Counted from the first letter of the stretch, positions 51,813 through 61,371 are shown. The stretch: DNA of 64,000 nt from CAZEAC01 sp964510065 (GCA_964510065.1 CAZEAC010000001.1:1-64000); one strand, 5' to 3'. Notes: generated by a model not told the origin, from the sequence alone. Numbers and translations are program-made.

Positions 51813-54800
51813 GGTCGCTTCCTGCGTTGGCGATTCAACGCCCTGTCTTCGCCTGGATGTTGATGCTGGGAATAATTCTTTTTGGCGCGATTAGCGTTCA
51901 AGAGCTCGGCATTTCTCAGATGCCCGACGTCGATTTTCCGGTCCTTTCAGTGCAAGCCACCTGGCAAGGGGCAGCACCAGAAGTCATGGAAGCCGAGATC
52001 GTCGACAAACTTGAGCAAGCAGTGGTTTCGATCCAGGGCATCCGCGAAATCTCCTCGACTATTCGCCAGGGACAGGCCAGTGTTAACATTGAATTTGAAC
52101 TTAATCGGAACATCGACAGCGCGTTGCAGGAGGTACAATCAGCGGTCAGTCGAGTGCGCCTGCCGATTGATGTCGATCCACCAACGATCCAAAAAAGTAA
52201 TCCTGAAGATCAGCCAATAATGTGGTTGGGAATCTCTTCGAATAAGCGAACTCTGCACGATCTTTTGGTCTATGTCGACCTTCATGTAAAGGATCGCTTT
52301 CAGATCCTCCCGGGTGTAGGCGAGGTGTTGCTTGGAGGATTTACTGAGCGAAACCTACGCATCTGGGTAAATAACGACAAACTAAAGGCTCATGAACTCA
52401 CCATATTGGACATTCGCGATACCATAGAGAAACAGCACCTTGAGACTGCAGTTGGTCGCATTGAGAATAGAGATCAAGAGCTCAATCTACGGGTTATGGG
52501 AGAAGGCTTCACTCCCCAGGCGGTTGGTGAGATTCTAATTACTTCACGGGGTGGGCGACCAATTTACAGTCCCAGCGTGCGGCTGAAAGATGTGGCACGC
52601 ATCGAGGATGGGCTCAACGATGTGCGCCGCGTGTCAAGAATTAACGGCACTCCGGGCATGGGTCTCGGAATAAAGAAACAGCGCGGCTCAAATGCCGTCG
52701 AGATTGGTGATCGTGTCCGTGCAATGATCTTGGAAGTTGAGAAGACGTTACCGCCTGACATCAGCATCGGCGTTAACTTCGATAGTACCGTGTTTATCCG
52801 CGAGTCGGTCGAAGAGACTGAGTTCACGCTGCTGCTATCAGCGCTCGCGACCGCGTTTGTGTGCTGGTTATTTCTCGGCTCTTGGCGCCCCACGGTCAAT
52901 GTACTGCTTTCGATCCCCACTTCAATTGTTGGGAGTTTCGCGGTCATTTATTTCATGGGCTTTACCCTCAACTTCTTTACTATTTTGGGCCTCGCCCTTG
53001 CGATCGGTATTGTCGTCGACGACGCAATTATGGTGCTTGAGAATATTTACCGGCATCGATCCCTCGGAAAGGACAAAGTACTTGCCTCTCTGGAAGGAGC
53101 CGAAGAGATATTTTTCGCGGCGGTTGCCGCTTCTGTTGCGGTCATAGCGATTTTCCTTCCAGTTGCGTTCATGAAAGGAATTATTGGTAAGTTTTTCTTC
53201 CAATTTGGCGTGACTATAACTGCTGCGGTAGCACTTTCCCTTCTCGAAGCAGTAACACTTACGCCGATGCGTTGTTCACAGTTTCTTGAGGAAAAAGCAC
53301 AGCAGAATCGTTTTGCGATATTTGTTGAGCAAGCATTCGAGAAACTCGCTGCGCTGTACCGATCGCTACTACAGATTTCACTGCGTCTGCGTTGGTTGGT
53401 AATCCTTGTAAGCCTAATAATCTTCAGCGGTTCACTGCTGTTTATTCGTACGCTACGTAAGGAGTTCATTCCTGCTCAAGACCAAAGTATGTTTTTGATG
53501 CGCCTGCAAACTCCCGTTGGCTCTTCGCTCGAGCGAACGAGCCAAATTGTTGGGCAGGTCGAAGAGTACATATTGAAGCAGCCAGAAGTGCGTCGGCTCT
53601 TCACGGCGATTGGCGGCCTTAGCGGCGGTGAGACCAATACTGCGATCGCATTTGTGTCGCTAAAACCTGTTAATGAACGCAGCATCTCGCAAGCTGACTT
53701 CATGGCAAACTCACGAAAGGCACTCGGCGCGATTGCCAATCTCAAAGTATTTGTACAAGATCTCTCGACCCGAGGGTTTACCGCGCAACGCGGATTCCCT
53801 ATAGAATTTAATATTCGTGGTTCGGAGTGGGATCAGCTTGACGCTAAATCTCGCGAGATCGTAGCGAAACTTTCCGAGAGTGGACTCGCGATAGACGTCG
53901 ATACAGATTACAGACTTGGTCAGCCGGAGGTGCAGGTACTGCCGCTGCGCGATGCTGCGGCTGCCCGTGGAGTGAATGTTCAAACAGTTACCGATACAAT
54001 TGCGGCAGCGATTGGAGGGATTCGTCAGGGCAAGTTTACTCAGGAGGGGCGACGTTACGACGCGCGCATTAGACTAGAGGGAGAGGAGCGGCTTGCTCCC
54101 GAGAGCATTCTCGCGCTGCAGGTGCGAAACCAATTTGGAGAGCTTGTATCTTTATCCGAAGTGGTGACTATTACTACTGTGCCAACCCTTCAAACGATTA
54201 CTCGTAAGAATCGAGAGCGCTCTGTCTCGATTTTTGCCAACGTAGCACCGGGAAAATCACAGGCGGAAGTGTTGGAAGCGGCTGAAAAAGTCAGCCGTGA
54301 GCTGCTTCCGGCGGGCTACTCTTTTCACTTAGGCGGTGGAGCACAAACGTTTATTGAATCTTTTCGGAGCCTTGCTTTCGTGCTCTGGCTTGGCGTCATT
54401 GTCGCCTATATGGTCCTTGCTTCACAGTTTAATAGCTACATTCATCCTTTCACCGTTCTCTTAGCTCTTCCATTCAGCCTCACCGGCGCGCTTGCTGCGC
54501 TCTACATTGCCGACCTTTCTATTAATCTCTACAGCATGATCGGAATAATTTTGCTTATGGGTATCGTGAAGAAAAATTCGATTTTGCTGGTTGAGTTTAC
54601 CAATACCAAACGTGACCACGATGGGTTACCCCTCGACCAAGCCATTTTGGAAGCCGCTCCAATTCGGCTCCGGCCGATTCTCATGACTTCGCTTGCGACC
54701 ATTGCCGCAGCGCTTCCGCCAGCATTGGCCGTGGGGCCTGGCGCAGAGAGCCGAATTCCGATGGCAGTAGCGGTAGTTGGTGGTGTTATCGTTTCTACTT

Positions 54801-54901
54801 TCTTTACGCTTTTTGTGATTCCTTGCGCGTATCGGGTTTTTGCGCGACTTGAAAGGCGTCCAGACCACAATTCAATCGAGTTAGGACGAAAGTCTGTATA
54901 A
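51809..54901 (+). CDS. RND efflux transporter permease (AcrB/HAE1-like)
   Basis: The 1030-residue inner-membrane pump uses the proton gradient to export hydrophobic compounds. It begins AIQRPVFAWMLMLGIILFGAISV, has the porter domains, and carries the proton-relay helix motif LALAIGIVVDDAIMVLENIYRH with paired Asp. A second half repeats the layout and ends with IGIILLMGIVKKNSILLVEF and SRIPMAVAVVGGV. It follows a TolC-type gene with overlapping ATGA. No membrane-fusion (adaptor) gene lies before or after, which is unusual for a tripartite pump of this class. Confidence 0.95.
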   Translation: MRSLPALAIQRPVFAWMLMLGIILFGAISVQELGISQMPDVDFPVLSVQATWQGAAPEVMEAEIVDKLEQAVVSIQGIREISSTIRQGQASVNIEFELNRNIDSALQEVQSAVSRVRLPIDVDPPTIQKSNPEDQPIMWLGISSNKRTLHDLLVYVDLHVKDRFQILPGVGEVLLGGFTERNLRIWVNNDKLKAHELTILDIRDTIEKQHLETAVGRIENRDQELNLRVMGEGFTPQAVGEILITSRGGRPIYSPSVRLKDVARIEDGLNDVRRVSRINGTPGMGLGIKKQRGSNAVEIGDRVRAMILEVEKTLPPDISIGVNFDSTVFIRESVEETEFTLLLSALATAFVCWLFLGSWRPTVNVLLSIPTSIVGSFAVIYFMGFTLNFFTILGLALAIGIVVDDAIMVLENIYRHRSLGKDKVLASLEGAEEIFFAAVAASVAVIAIFLPVAFMKGIIGKFFFQFGVTITAAVALSLLEAVTLTPMRCSQFLEEKAQQNRFAIFVEQAFEKLAALYRSLLQISLRLRWLVILVSLIIFSGSLLFIRTLRKEFIPAQDQSMFLMRLQTPVGSSLERTSQIVGQVEEYILKQPEVRRLFTAIGGLSGGETNTAIAFVSLKPVNERSISQADFMANSRKALGAIANLKVFVQDLSTRGFTAQRGFPIEFNIRGSEWDQLDAKSREIVAKLSESGLAIDVDTDYRLGQPEVQVLPLRDAAAARGVNVQTVTDTIAAAIGGIRQGKFTQEGRRYDARIRLEGEERLAPESILALQVRNQFGELVSLSEVVTITTVPTLQTITRKNRERSVSIFANVAPGKSQAEVLEAAEKVSRELLPAGYSFHLGGGAQTFIESFRSLAFVLWLGVIVAYMVLASQFNSYIHPFTVLLALPFSLTGALAALYIADLSINLYSMIGIILLMGIVKKNSILLVEFTNTKRDHDGLPLDQAILEAAPIRLRPILMTSLATIAAALPPALAVGPGAESRIPMAVAVVGGVIVSTFFTLFVIPCAYRVFARLERRPDHNSIELGRKSV

Positions 54902-54929
54902 ACTAGGATTAGAGTGCTACGTTCATTCC

Positions 54930-56300
54930 GTGTTTGGAATAGTTAAAAAATTGATCAATAACTGCCATTCCCCCAAAAAGCGCTCTTCTCCATCTTCCAC
55001 CCCCCTGATGTCAGTTGCCGAGATGGAAGCAGCTCTTCCGCGCCCTCCCCCTGCAATAAACAACTCCATTTACACTCAGAAGTCCAGCGCCGAAGCATTT
55101 AAAAAAATTGCTCGGAGTGGCGACATTCAACAGATTCATGGCGCATATTTTTTTGGACGATTATTTCCCAGCGAACGAGCACTCTTAGTCGAGGCCGCTG
55201 AGAAGATAGGAGGAGATGCAGCGTGTCAGTTTTTCGCTGATGCGTTAACTCTAATTTACCGCACTCTCAAATTAATAGAAATTCTAAAAAAATATGATCC
55301 GATTGCGCTCTCTCCAGAAAAACGGGCCCAGCTCTATCGTGCATATAAACAAATGTATAAGGGTTCAAGGGAGCACGTTCAACAAGAAGTTGCCTTTTTT
55401 GGTATCGCGTGGCTTCGCCCAGAGGGTGGGATTGAAGACCTGAAGATAGGGCTTACGAGAAACTCAAAAGAAGCTTGTGATGGGCTAATTCGTTGGAGCG
55501 AGAAGCCCGAGGCACAACAAGCTCTGATAAATGCTTTAGTTGAAACTCGCGATCCTATCATTCAATCAAAGATTTTAGAATTTCTGAAAGACACGCGCTC
55601 TCCAGAGTATGAGCATTGTATTGATAGATTATTAACAAACAGATCTCAAACGGGTCGAAATTATGCGGTTAATGCACTGCAAGAAATGGGAGATCGGGGA
55701 GTAGAGAAACTAACAGCGCTATTAAAAGATCGCGATAGTGAGTTCCGGCGGTTAGTCGTGAAGACCCTCCATATGATGAAAGCACAAAGAGCGACCCCTG
55801 CGCTTGTGGATCTATTCTTCTCAATGAAAGGCCATCATGGTGTTTGCCACTATGAGCAGTGTGAGGTTTTAAAGGCCATAAAAGATCTCGGCAATTTTCA
55901 ATCCGGGTGGGCACTTCTTGAAATGTTGCGTCCACAAGATACCGGAAGCGTGAATACTTGTGGTTTTAACGATGAGGCTGAAATTGGCGGCAATGTAGGC
56001 ATAGTGCTTGCAGAAGTCAGCGCCGAGTTATGTGGAGCTCATGCTTTAGGCGTATTCTTGGATTATGCGTTACAATATAAGGCGATTGCTCGCTCTTCAG
56101 TTGCAGGCGCTACGCTTGTCTTACGCAGCAAAGCGCACGAGATTCAAGTAGGGGATTTACAAAAAGCTGCGATGCTTCCGGATATTACATGGATTGGATT
56201 TGACACAGACGTCTACTCGAACGCTACTATCCGAGATACGCTTAGCTGCAGTGAAATTCGATCGCTTGCTCTGCAAGAACTGCAGCGACGAATAAGATAA
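54930..56300 (+). CDS. HEAT-repeat protein
   Basis: The 456-residue soluble protein has a Pro/Ser-rich N-terminus. Its middle and C-terminal parts contain several HEAT-like helical repeats, for example RDPIIQSKILEFLKD, GRNYAVNALQEMGDRGVEKLTALLKD, DSEFRRLVVKTLHMMKAQRATPALVDLFF and HYEQCEVLKAIKDLG. Such solenoids act as protein scaffolds; no enzyme motif is seen. The start is GTG. Codon and base usage look more AT-rich than the RND gene just upstream, so a different origin is possible; that is by eye. It is 28 bp after the RND gene and may be read through from it. Confidence 0.7.
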   Translation: MFGIVKKLINNCHSPKKRSSPSSTPLMSVAEMEAALPRPPPAINNSIYTQKSSAEAFKKIARSGDIQQIHGAYFFGRLFPSERALLVEAAEKIGGDAACQFFADALTLIYRTLKLIEILKKYDPIALSPEKRAQLYRAYKQMYKGSREHVQQEVAFFGIAWLRPEGGIEDLKIGLTRNSKEACDGLIRWSEKPEAQQALINALVETRDPIIQSKILEFLKDTRSPEYEHCIDRLLTNRSQTGRNYAVNALQEMGDRGVEKLTALLKDRDSEFRRLVVKTLHMMKAQRATPALVDLFFSMKGHHGVCHYEQCEVLKAIKDLGNFQSGWALLEMLRPQDTGSVNTCGFNDEAEIGGNVGIVLAEVSAELCGAHALGVFLDYALQYKAIARSSVAGATLVLRSKAHEIQVGDLQKAAMLPDITWIGFDTDVYSNATIRDTLSCSEIRSLALQELQRRIR

Positions 56301-56394
56301 GCAAAGTTAAGTACGTAATGAGAGGTTCTTCGCCGAAGTCTAGGGCTTGGCGAATCCATTTTCATGGCGACGCCCGCGGTACGATACACCAAGT

Positions 56395-56451
56395 TTAGCT
56401 ATCAGGGCAGGAAAGCCCTGGAAGCCAAGTACCATCGAGGTCAAAAATCAT
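56395..56451 (-). pseudogene. Possible HAD-hydrolase gene start, truncated
   Basis: Directly after the sigma factor stop, on the same strand, an 18-codon frame begins MIFDLDGTWLPGLSCPDS. The first eight residues are exactly the HAD-superfamily motif I (hydrophobic-D-x-D-G-T). No further HAD motifs follow before the stop codon. This is either the stump of a lost gene or coincidence. Confidence 0.25.
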
Positions 56452-56459
56452 GCGAATGG

Positions 56460-57575
56460 TTACATTCTTTCAATGCACTCGCGCATTTTGTTGAGCGCGA
56501 TATTCTGCAGCTGCCGAATCCTTTCACGGGTATAGCCTAAGCGCTGTCCGACCTGCTCAAGCGTCAACTCGCGCTCTCGTCGAAATCGAAGCGTTATAAT
56601 CTCGCGCTCACGCGGATCGAGCGAATTCATCGCCAGCATCGCGTGAGCCTTTACCTCGCGGCGACTAATTTCATCTGCTGGCAACTCAATCGACGCATCA
56701 GCAACTATGTCCTCGACTCTCAATGGGTCAGACCAGTTCACACAGCTAATTGGAGCTTCCAACGAAACAACCTGTACCTCAGCTCCACGAATCGCCTGAA
56801 TACGCTCCGGACTCATCTTAATCTCTCGCGAAAGCTCCCCAAGAGTCGGCATTCGGCCCAAGCGATTAAAGAGAGCTTGCTCGCCCCGGTAAAGCTTGCA
56901 GAGCTTCTCCACGAAATGTACTGAATGTCTAATTGTTCGACTCTGATTGGCGAGTGCCCGTCTCATCATGCTCTTTATCCACCAAGATGCATAGGTCGAG
57001 AACTTGGCTTTTCCCGGTTCAAATCGTTTCGCGGCAGTATCAAGCCCGATATTGCCTTCACTAATAAGGTCCAACAGCGGAAGCCCAAGACCTTCATAGT
57101 CACGCGCAATCTTTACAACTAGTCTTAGGTTTGCTTTCACAAGCGTTTCAATGGCGTCCAAACAACCGCGTTGAACCTCCTTAGCCAGCTGTTGTTCCAC
57201 CTCCGGCGTAAGTAGCTTGTACTGGCCGATGTCCCGCAAATACCGATTTAAGCCAGTGCATTCTTCACCACGGTCTTTGGTAATTTCTGCTTCTGAAGTA
57301 TCAACCTGTTCAGGTGCCTTGAGCGAGGCCATGTCTTCTCGTGCGGTAGGGAGATCCCACGAATTGAAGGAACGGCTTTGCTTAAGATATCGCCAGTTAT
57401 GAGGCTCGTCATCCTCGTCAACGTGCACAGCACTTTTTGGACTTGGTGCCTCAGAAAACTCAAGGAGTTTCGTGCGATTCTTCTGCCTCGCGCTACGCTT
57501 TTCTGCTTTGCTACCTGTTACTACGCTTTCACCTACTCTTACTTTTCCGCCTCGAGCTACCGCAACTTCCTGCAT
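56460..57575 (-). CDS. Sigma-70 family RNA polymerase sigma factor (alternative, RpoS/RpoD-like)
   Basis: The 371-residue factor has an unconserved charged N-terminal 110 residues, then region 1.2 (LNRYLRDIGQYKLLTPEVEQQLAKEVQRG), region 2 (NLRLVVKIARDYEGLGLPLLDLISEGNIGL, then FSTYASWWIKSMMRRALANQSRTIR), region 3, and region 4 with LDPREREIITLRFR and EQVGQRLGYTRERIRQLQNIALNKMR. In region 2.4 the residues aligned with the -10-reading Gln and Thr of the housekeeping factor are Ser and Arg. Region 1.1 is absent, which favours an alternative factor. An internal ATG (residue 82) is preceded by the same 16 nt as another gene's start (31485). Confidence 0.92.
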   Translation of the reverse strand: MQEVAVARGGKVRVGESVVTGSKAEKRSARQKNRTKLLEFSEAPSPKSAVHVDEDDEPHNWRYLKQSRSFNSWDLPTAREDMASLKAPEQVDTSEAEITKDRGEECTGLNRYLRDIGQYKLLTPEVEQQLAKEVQRGCLDAIETLVKANLRLVVKIARDYEGLGLPLLDLISEGNIGLDTAAKRFEPGKAKFSTYASWWIKSMMRRALANQSRTIRHSVHFVEKLCKLYRGEQALFNRLGRMPTLGELSREIKMSPERIQAIRGAEVQVVSLEAPISCVNWSDPLRVEDIVADASIELPADEISRREVKAHAMLAMNSLDPREREIITLRFRRERELTLEQVGQRLGYTRERIRQLQNIALNKMRECIERM

Positions 57576-57795
57576 TTTTCCAACTCCTCACCTATCTTGC
57601 GCGAGTGACAAATAGCAGCTGATCGTAGGGTGATCATATCGACCAATCAGCTCCGCTCCACTACGTACACCTAACCCGGAAACTAAGGAAGAGCGCGCGC
57701 AATAATTACCGAGCCTTTCTTTCCGCTTGCACACCCTGGTACGGCTTGTGTATCCTCAATCGTACGTTTAACCCATACTTTTTTTGCGGAACGCT

Positions 57796-58260
57796 ATGCT
57801 TATCCGAATCATTCTGGCTGTTTTGATTTTTTTTGGAACTGCGTTGACTGGCACTGCTGATTCACTGTTAATTCAGGTAAAATCAGCGACACTTCGCGCC
57901 GAGCCCAAGTACTGGGCTGCTGAAGTCGGTACGCTGAGCAAAGGAATGACGGTTACAAAGCTGGGTGAGAACGAGGGCTGGTATCACGTTAAAGCGGCCT
58001 CGGGAAAAAACGGCTACGTGCATAGCTCCGCCGTTGTCGACCGAACAGTACTCGCTAAACTTACCGGAGCAAGCACGTCGGAAAAACCTTCGGCGAACGA
58101 CATTAGCCTTGCGGGGAAAGGCTTTAATAAGACCATCGAATCACAATACGCCGCAAGCCGGCCCACGCTCAATTTCGCTGCAGTGAACGAAGTCGAACAC
58201 TATACCGTCGCGAGCTCATCCGTACGAGGGTTTATGCGTGACGGGAAATTATTACAGTAA
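57796..58260 (+). CDS. SH3-domain periplasmic protein
   Basis: A signal peptide (IRIILAVLIFFGTALTGTA) is followed by a bacterial SH3 domain: VKSATLRAEPKYWAAEVGTLSKGMTVTKLGENEGWYHVKAASGKNGYVHSSAV. These domains usually bind peptidoglycan or wall-bound peptides. The rest of the mature protein is a polar tail without a catalytic domain. I start at the ATG; a TTG four codons before it is also open. It leads a three-gene operon with an M48 peptidase (14 bp) and a CHASE2 cyclase. Confidence 0.85.
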   Translation: MLIRIILAVLIFFGTALTGTADSLLIQVKSATLRAEPKYWAAEVGTLSKGMTVTKLGENEGWYHVKAASGKNGYVHSSAVVDRTVLAKLTGASTSEKPSANDISLAGKGFNKTIESQYAASRPTLNFAAVNEVEHYTVASSSVRGFMRDGKLLQ

Positions 58261-58274
58261 ACGAGGCCACACAC

Positions 58275-59189
58275 ATGAAGAAGATAGCGATTCTCTTTTC
58301 ACTAATTCCTTTCACGCTACTTACTATACTTAGCTGCTCACAGAATGAGTTTTCAAGGATTAGCTCGCAGATTCTTTCCAAAGCCGGAGTCCCGGGCTCG
58401 CAGCATGTGGGGACCGCACTTGAAGCCGGATCAAAAGTGGTGAAAGCCGCTGAAGGACTCACTGAGGAGCAGGAGTATTACCTAGGCCGCTCGGTTGCAG
58501 CGACCATTCTGTCCAGGTATTCACTGCTTCGCGATCCGGCACTTACTGAGTACGTCAACAGAGTCGGACGAGCAGTCGCAATGGTATCGGATAGGCCGGA
58601 AGTATTTTCAGGTTATCACTTTGCCGTGCTTAATTCTCAAGAGCTTAACGCCATATCTGCTCCGGCCGGGTTTGTTTTCATTACTAAAGGACTACTGAAG
58701 CGCATGCCTGACGAAGACGCTCTTGCCGCTGTGCTCGCCCATGAGGTCGCGCACGTCGTTAAGGGTCATGGTACAAGCGCGATTTCAAGTTCCAACCTTT
58801 CCGAAGCACTGCTTTTGATCGGAAAAGATGTCGCGGCTTCGCAGGGAGGAGCTCCTGTGAGTGCGCTTACCAGTGCCTTCGGAAATAGCGTTACTGATAT
58901 AACCAATACGATCTTAGAAAATGGCTACAGCCGCAGCCAAGAATATGACGCCGATGAATATGCCGCCGAATTGCTCACTCGCGCCGGATACGATGCACAC
59001 GCAATAATTACTATGCTAGAGGCAATTGAGAAAGGCGGCGCCTCAAAGGGTGGCTGGATGGATACTCATCCCAGCCCTTCTAAAAGAATCGACAATGTCG
59101 ATGGCGATGTCCCGGAAAACGCCGATACTTCGCCTGGTAAAGCCGTTCGTGCCTCGCGCTTTAAGGCAGCGACTCGAACCTTAGGATAG
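58275..59189 (+). CDS. M48-family metallopeptidase lipoprotein
   Basis: The lipoprotein signal ends LLTILSC, so Cys is the likely lipidation site. The peptidase domain begins YLGRSVAATILSRY and NRVGRAVA, has the beta-strand NAISAPAGFVFITKGLLK, then the zinc-site HEVAHVVKGHG (His156, Glu157, His160), and the third ligand in SRSQEYDADEYA. This is the BepA/LoiP type of periplasmic M48 peptidase involved in envelope quality control. The final HPSPSKRID segment is also family-typical. It sits between the SH3 and cyclase genes, one base before the latter. Confidence 0.94.
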   Translation: MKKIAILFSLIPFTLLTILSCSQNEFSRISSQILSKAGVPGSQHVGTALEAGSKVVKAAEGLTEEQEYYLGRSVAATILSRYSLLRDPALTEYVNRVGRAVAMVSDRPEVFSGYHFAVLNSQELNAISAPAGFVFITKGLLKRMPDEDALAAVLAHEVAHVVKGHGTSAISSSNLSEALLLIGKDVAASQGGAPVSALTSAFGNSVTDITNTILENGYSRSQEYDADEYAAELLTRAGYDAHAIITMLEAIEKGGASKGGWMDTHPSPSKRIDNVDGDVPENADTSPGKAVRASRFKAATRTLG

Positions 59190-59190
59190 G

Positions 59191-61341
59191 TTGAGCGACA
59201 ACGTGGGCTGGTTCAATCAGCGAAGCAGCACAAAGAAGAAGATCTCTGGATTTATTCTAATTGTGCTCGCATTCTCTGTGCTTAGCGGAAAGCTGGTGTA
59301 TTTCGAGCTCGGCAGAAACTTCGAGAACGATCTGTGGGATCTGCGAGTACGTGCCACTGCGGATGAGTCAAAAGTAGATCCGCGAATTAAGCTTGTGCTG
59401 CTCGATCAATTCTCACTTGATATGTTCGAGCATGAATACAAGCGACGCTGGCCGCTACCTCGCGATTTCTACTCCTTTGTGTTGAAGTTCCTTCAAAAGG
59501 GTGGCGCGAAGGTCGCGGCATTCGACATTCTCTTCACCGAAGCCGAGGAGCAGCTAAGCGCCACTGAAGATAGGCTCCTTGCTGAAGCTGCTCAAGGTAC
59601 GGTACCAACGGTTTCATCGGTAGTACCAAGCAGCTCAAGTGGGAACTCCGACCAGGGCTTCACGCTCTTTTCCAAACGCATTTCAGAGCTAAACGCGACA
59701 TTTAAGTATTCGGATAAGTACCTTAGCTCCGCTGCGATTCGCAATTACTCCTCTATCGAGCTTCCTGTGAGCGAGCTCATCAATGCAAGCAGGACTTTTG
59801 GGAGCGTCCGCGAAGATCCTGATAGTGACGCGGTCTTTAGACATTACTCTCCCGGCGTATTTGTAAAAGGAGTGCCCGTTCTGAGTATGGCATTCGCGAC
59901 ACTCCTTGCCGGGGCAAAAGACGCTCAGGAATTGGCCACCTTGGGCGTGGATCAGTTCCTTGACTCCGACGGACGCCTTGCGCTCAAGTTCTTTGGCCCG
60001 TCGGGGAGTTATAAGAGCTATTCACTTTTCAAGCTCGTAAGTAGTTGGGCCGAGATTGACCAGGGCAAGAAGCCAGAGGTCAGTCCGGAGGAGTTTCGCG
60101 ATAGCTACGTACTGATTGGATACTCCGCTCCTGGACTTTTGGATCTGCGTCCGACACCGCTTGACGAGAAATCTCCTGGTGTCGAAATTCATGCGACCGC
60201 ACTTGATAATTTGCTTCACCGCCAGTTCATTAAGAAATCTTCGAAGGTCTTTGACATCGTACTGGCAAGTTTCTTTATTTTCGCCGCTACCGCCATCGTG
60301 CTTTTCCTTTCACGAGTATGGGTACAGGTATTCTCGCTGCTCGCACTGCTTGCGCTGTTCGTCGGGAGCGGGCTTTATTTCGCCTACAATAATACCTGGA
60401 TTCAAATGTTCGGCCCCTTCGTGGGTATTGTATTGAGCACGCTCAGCGCCTTCATTCTTCTCTATGCGCTTGAGGGTCGGCAGCGACGATTCTTGAAAGA
60501 GGCCTTTCGTCACTATGTAAGCCCGGACGTGATCGAAAGAATTATCGAGGAACCCTCGGCGCTTTCTCTGGGAGGAGAACGCCGTGAGCTCTCAATTTTT
60601 TTCAGCGATCTTGAGGGATTCACCACTATTTCCGAGAGACTTGAGGCCACACAGCTTGTGCCACTTCTGAATATTTTTCTCTCATCGATGACCGATGTGC
60701 TTACAAGGTCAGGCGGCACCCTTGATAAGTATGTAGGCGATGCGATCATTGCCTTTTGGAACGCGCCAGTTCCAGTGCGCGATCATCCACTGCTTGCGGT
60801 ACGCGCTGCAATTGAGTGTCAAAGGCGGCTCCAAGAGCTTCGCCCGGATCTAGAACGCAGCTACGGCGTGACCCTCAAAATGCGGGTCGGAGTGCATACC
60901 GGAGTGGTAAATGTAGGAAATTTTGGTTCGAATCTGCGTTTCAACTACACGATGATTGGTGACGCGGCGAACCTGGCCTCTCGGCTTGAAGGCGCTAATA
61001 AGCACTTTGGGACTGAAACACTTCTTTCGGGAGTTACTTATGAAAAGGTAAAAAACGATATTCCCTGCCGAAAAGTCGGCGATCTTATCGTGCTCGGTCG
61101 TAATGAAGCGGTGAGCGCGTATGAGCCACTTGCAAACTGGCGCGGCTATGATCAAGGAAAGCTTGAGCAATATCAACATGCGCTAGCGCTCTTCGAACAA
61201 AAAGAGCTGGACCAAGCGCTGCGATTGTTTGAATCATTACACGGCGATCCGGTTTCAGAAACGTATATCAACCGGATCCGAACCGAACGCGCGGGCGATC
61301 TTCAAAATTGGTCAGCAATTTGGCGGCTAGGAGTAAAATAA
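59191..61341 (+). CDS. CHASE2-domain class III adenylate cyclase
   Basis: An N-terminal transmembrane helix, an extracytoplasmic CHASE2 sensor (about 30-345) and three more helices (about 355-425) lead to a cytoplasmic class III cyclase domain. Metal-binding Asp473 (FFSDLEGFT) and Asp517 (YVGDAIIAFW) are present, as are the adenine-selecting Lys513 and Thr587 (class IIIb type) and the transition-state Asn594 and Arg598. The domain should make cyclic AMP. A short helical tail with repeats like those of TPR segments follows. The TTG start is one base after the M48 stop. The signal sensed is unknown; wall stress is an inference from the SH3 and peptidase neighbours. Confidence 0.94.
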   Translation: MSDNVGWFNQRSSTKKKISGFILIVLAFSVLSGKLVYFELGRNFENDLWDLRVRATADESKVDPRIKLVLLDQFSLDMFEHEYKRRWPLPRDFYSFVLKFLQKGGAKVAAFDILFTEAEEQLSATEDRLLAEAAQGTVPTVSSVVPSSSSGNSDQGFTLFSKRISELNATFKYSDKYLSSAAIRNYSSIELPVSELINASRTFGSVREDPDSDAVFRHYSPGVFVKGVPVLSMAFATLLAGAKDAQELATLGVDQFLDSDGRLALKFFGPSGSYKSYSLFKLVSSWAEIDQGKKPEVSPEEFRDSYVLIGYSAPGLLDLRPTPLDEKSPGVEIHATALDNLLHRQFIKKSSKVFDIVLASFFIFAATAIVLFLSRVWVQVFSLLALLALFVGSGLYFAYNNTWIQMFGPFVGIVLSTLSAFILLYALEGRQRRFLKEAFRHYVSPDVIERIIEEPSALSLGGERRELSIFFSDLEGFTTISERLEATQLVPLLNIFLSSMTDVLTRSGGTLDKYVGDAIIAFWNAPVPVRDHPLLAVRAAIECQRRLQELRPDLERSYGVTLKMRVGVHTGVVNVGNFGSNLRFNYTMIGDAANLASRLEGANKHFGTETLLSGVTYEKVKNDIPCRKVGDLIVLGRNEAVSAYEPLANWRGYDQGKLEQYQHALALFEQKELDQALRLFESLHGDPVSETYINRIRTERAGDLQNWSAIWRLGVK

Positions 61342-61371
61342 GAACCCTGACGGAAAGGGAATTTAACTCAC

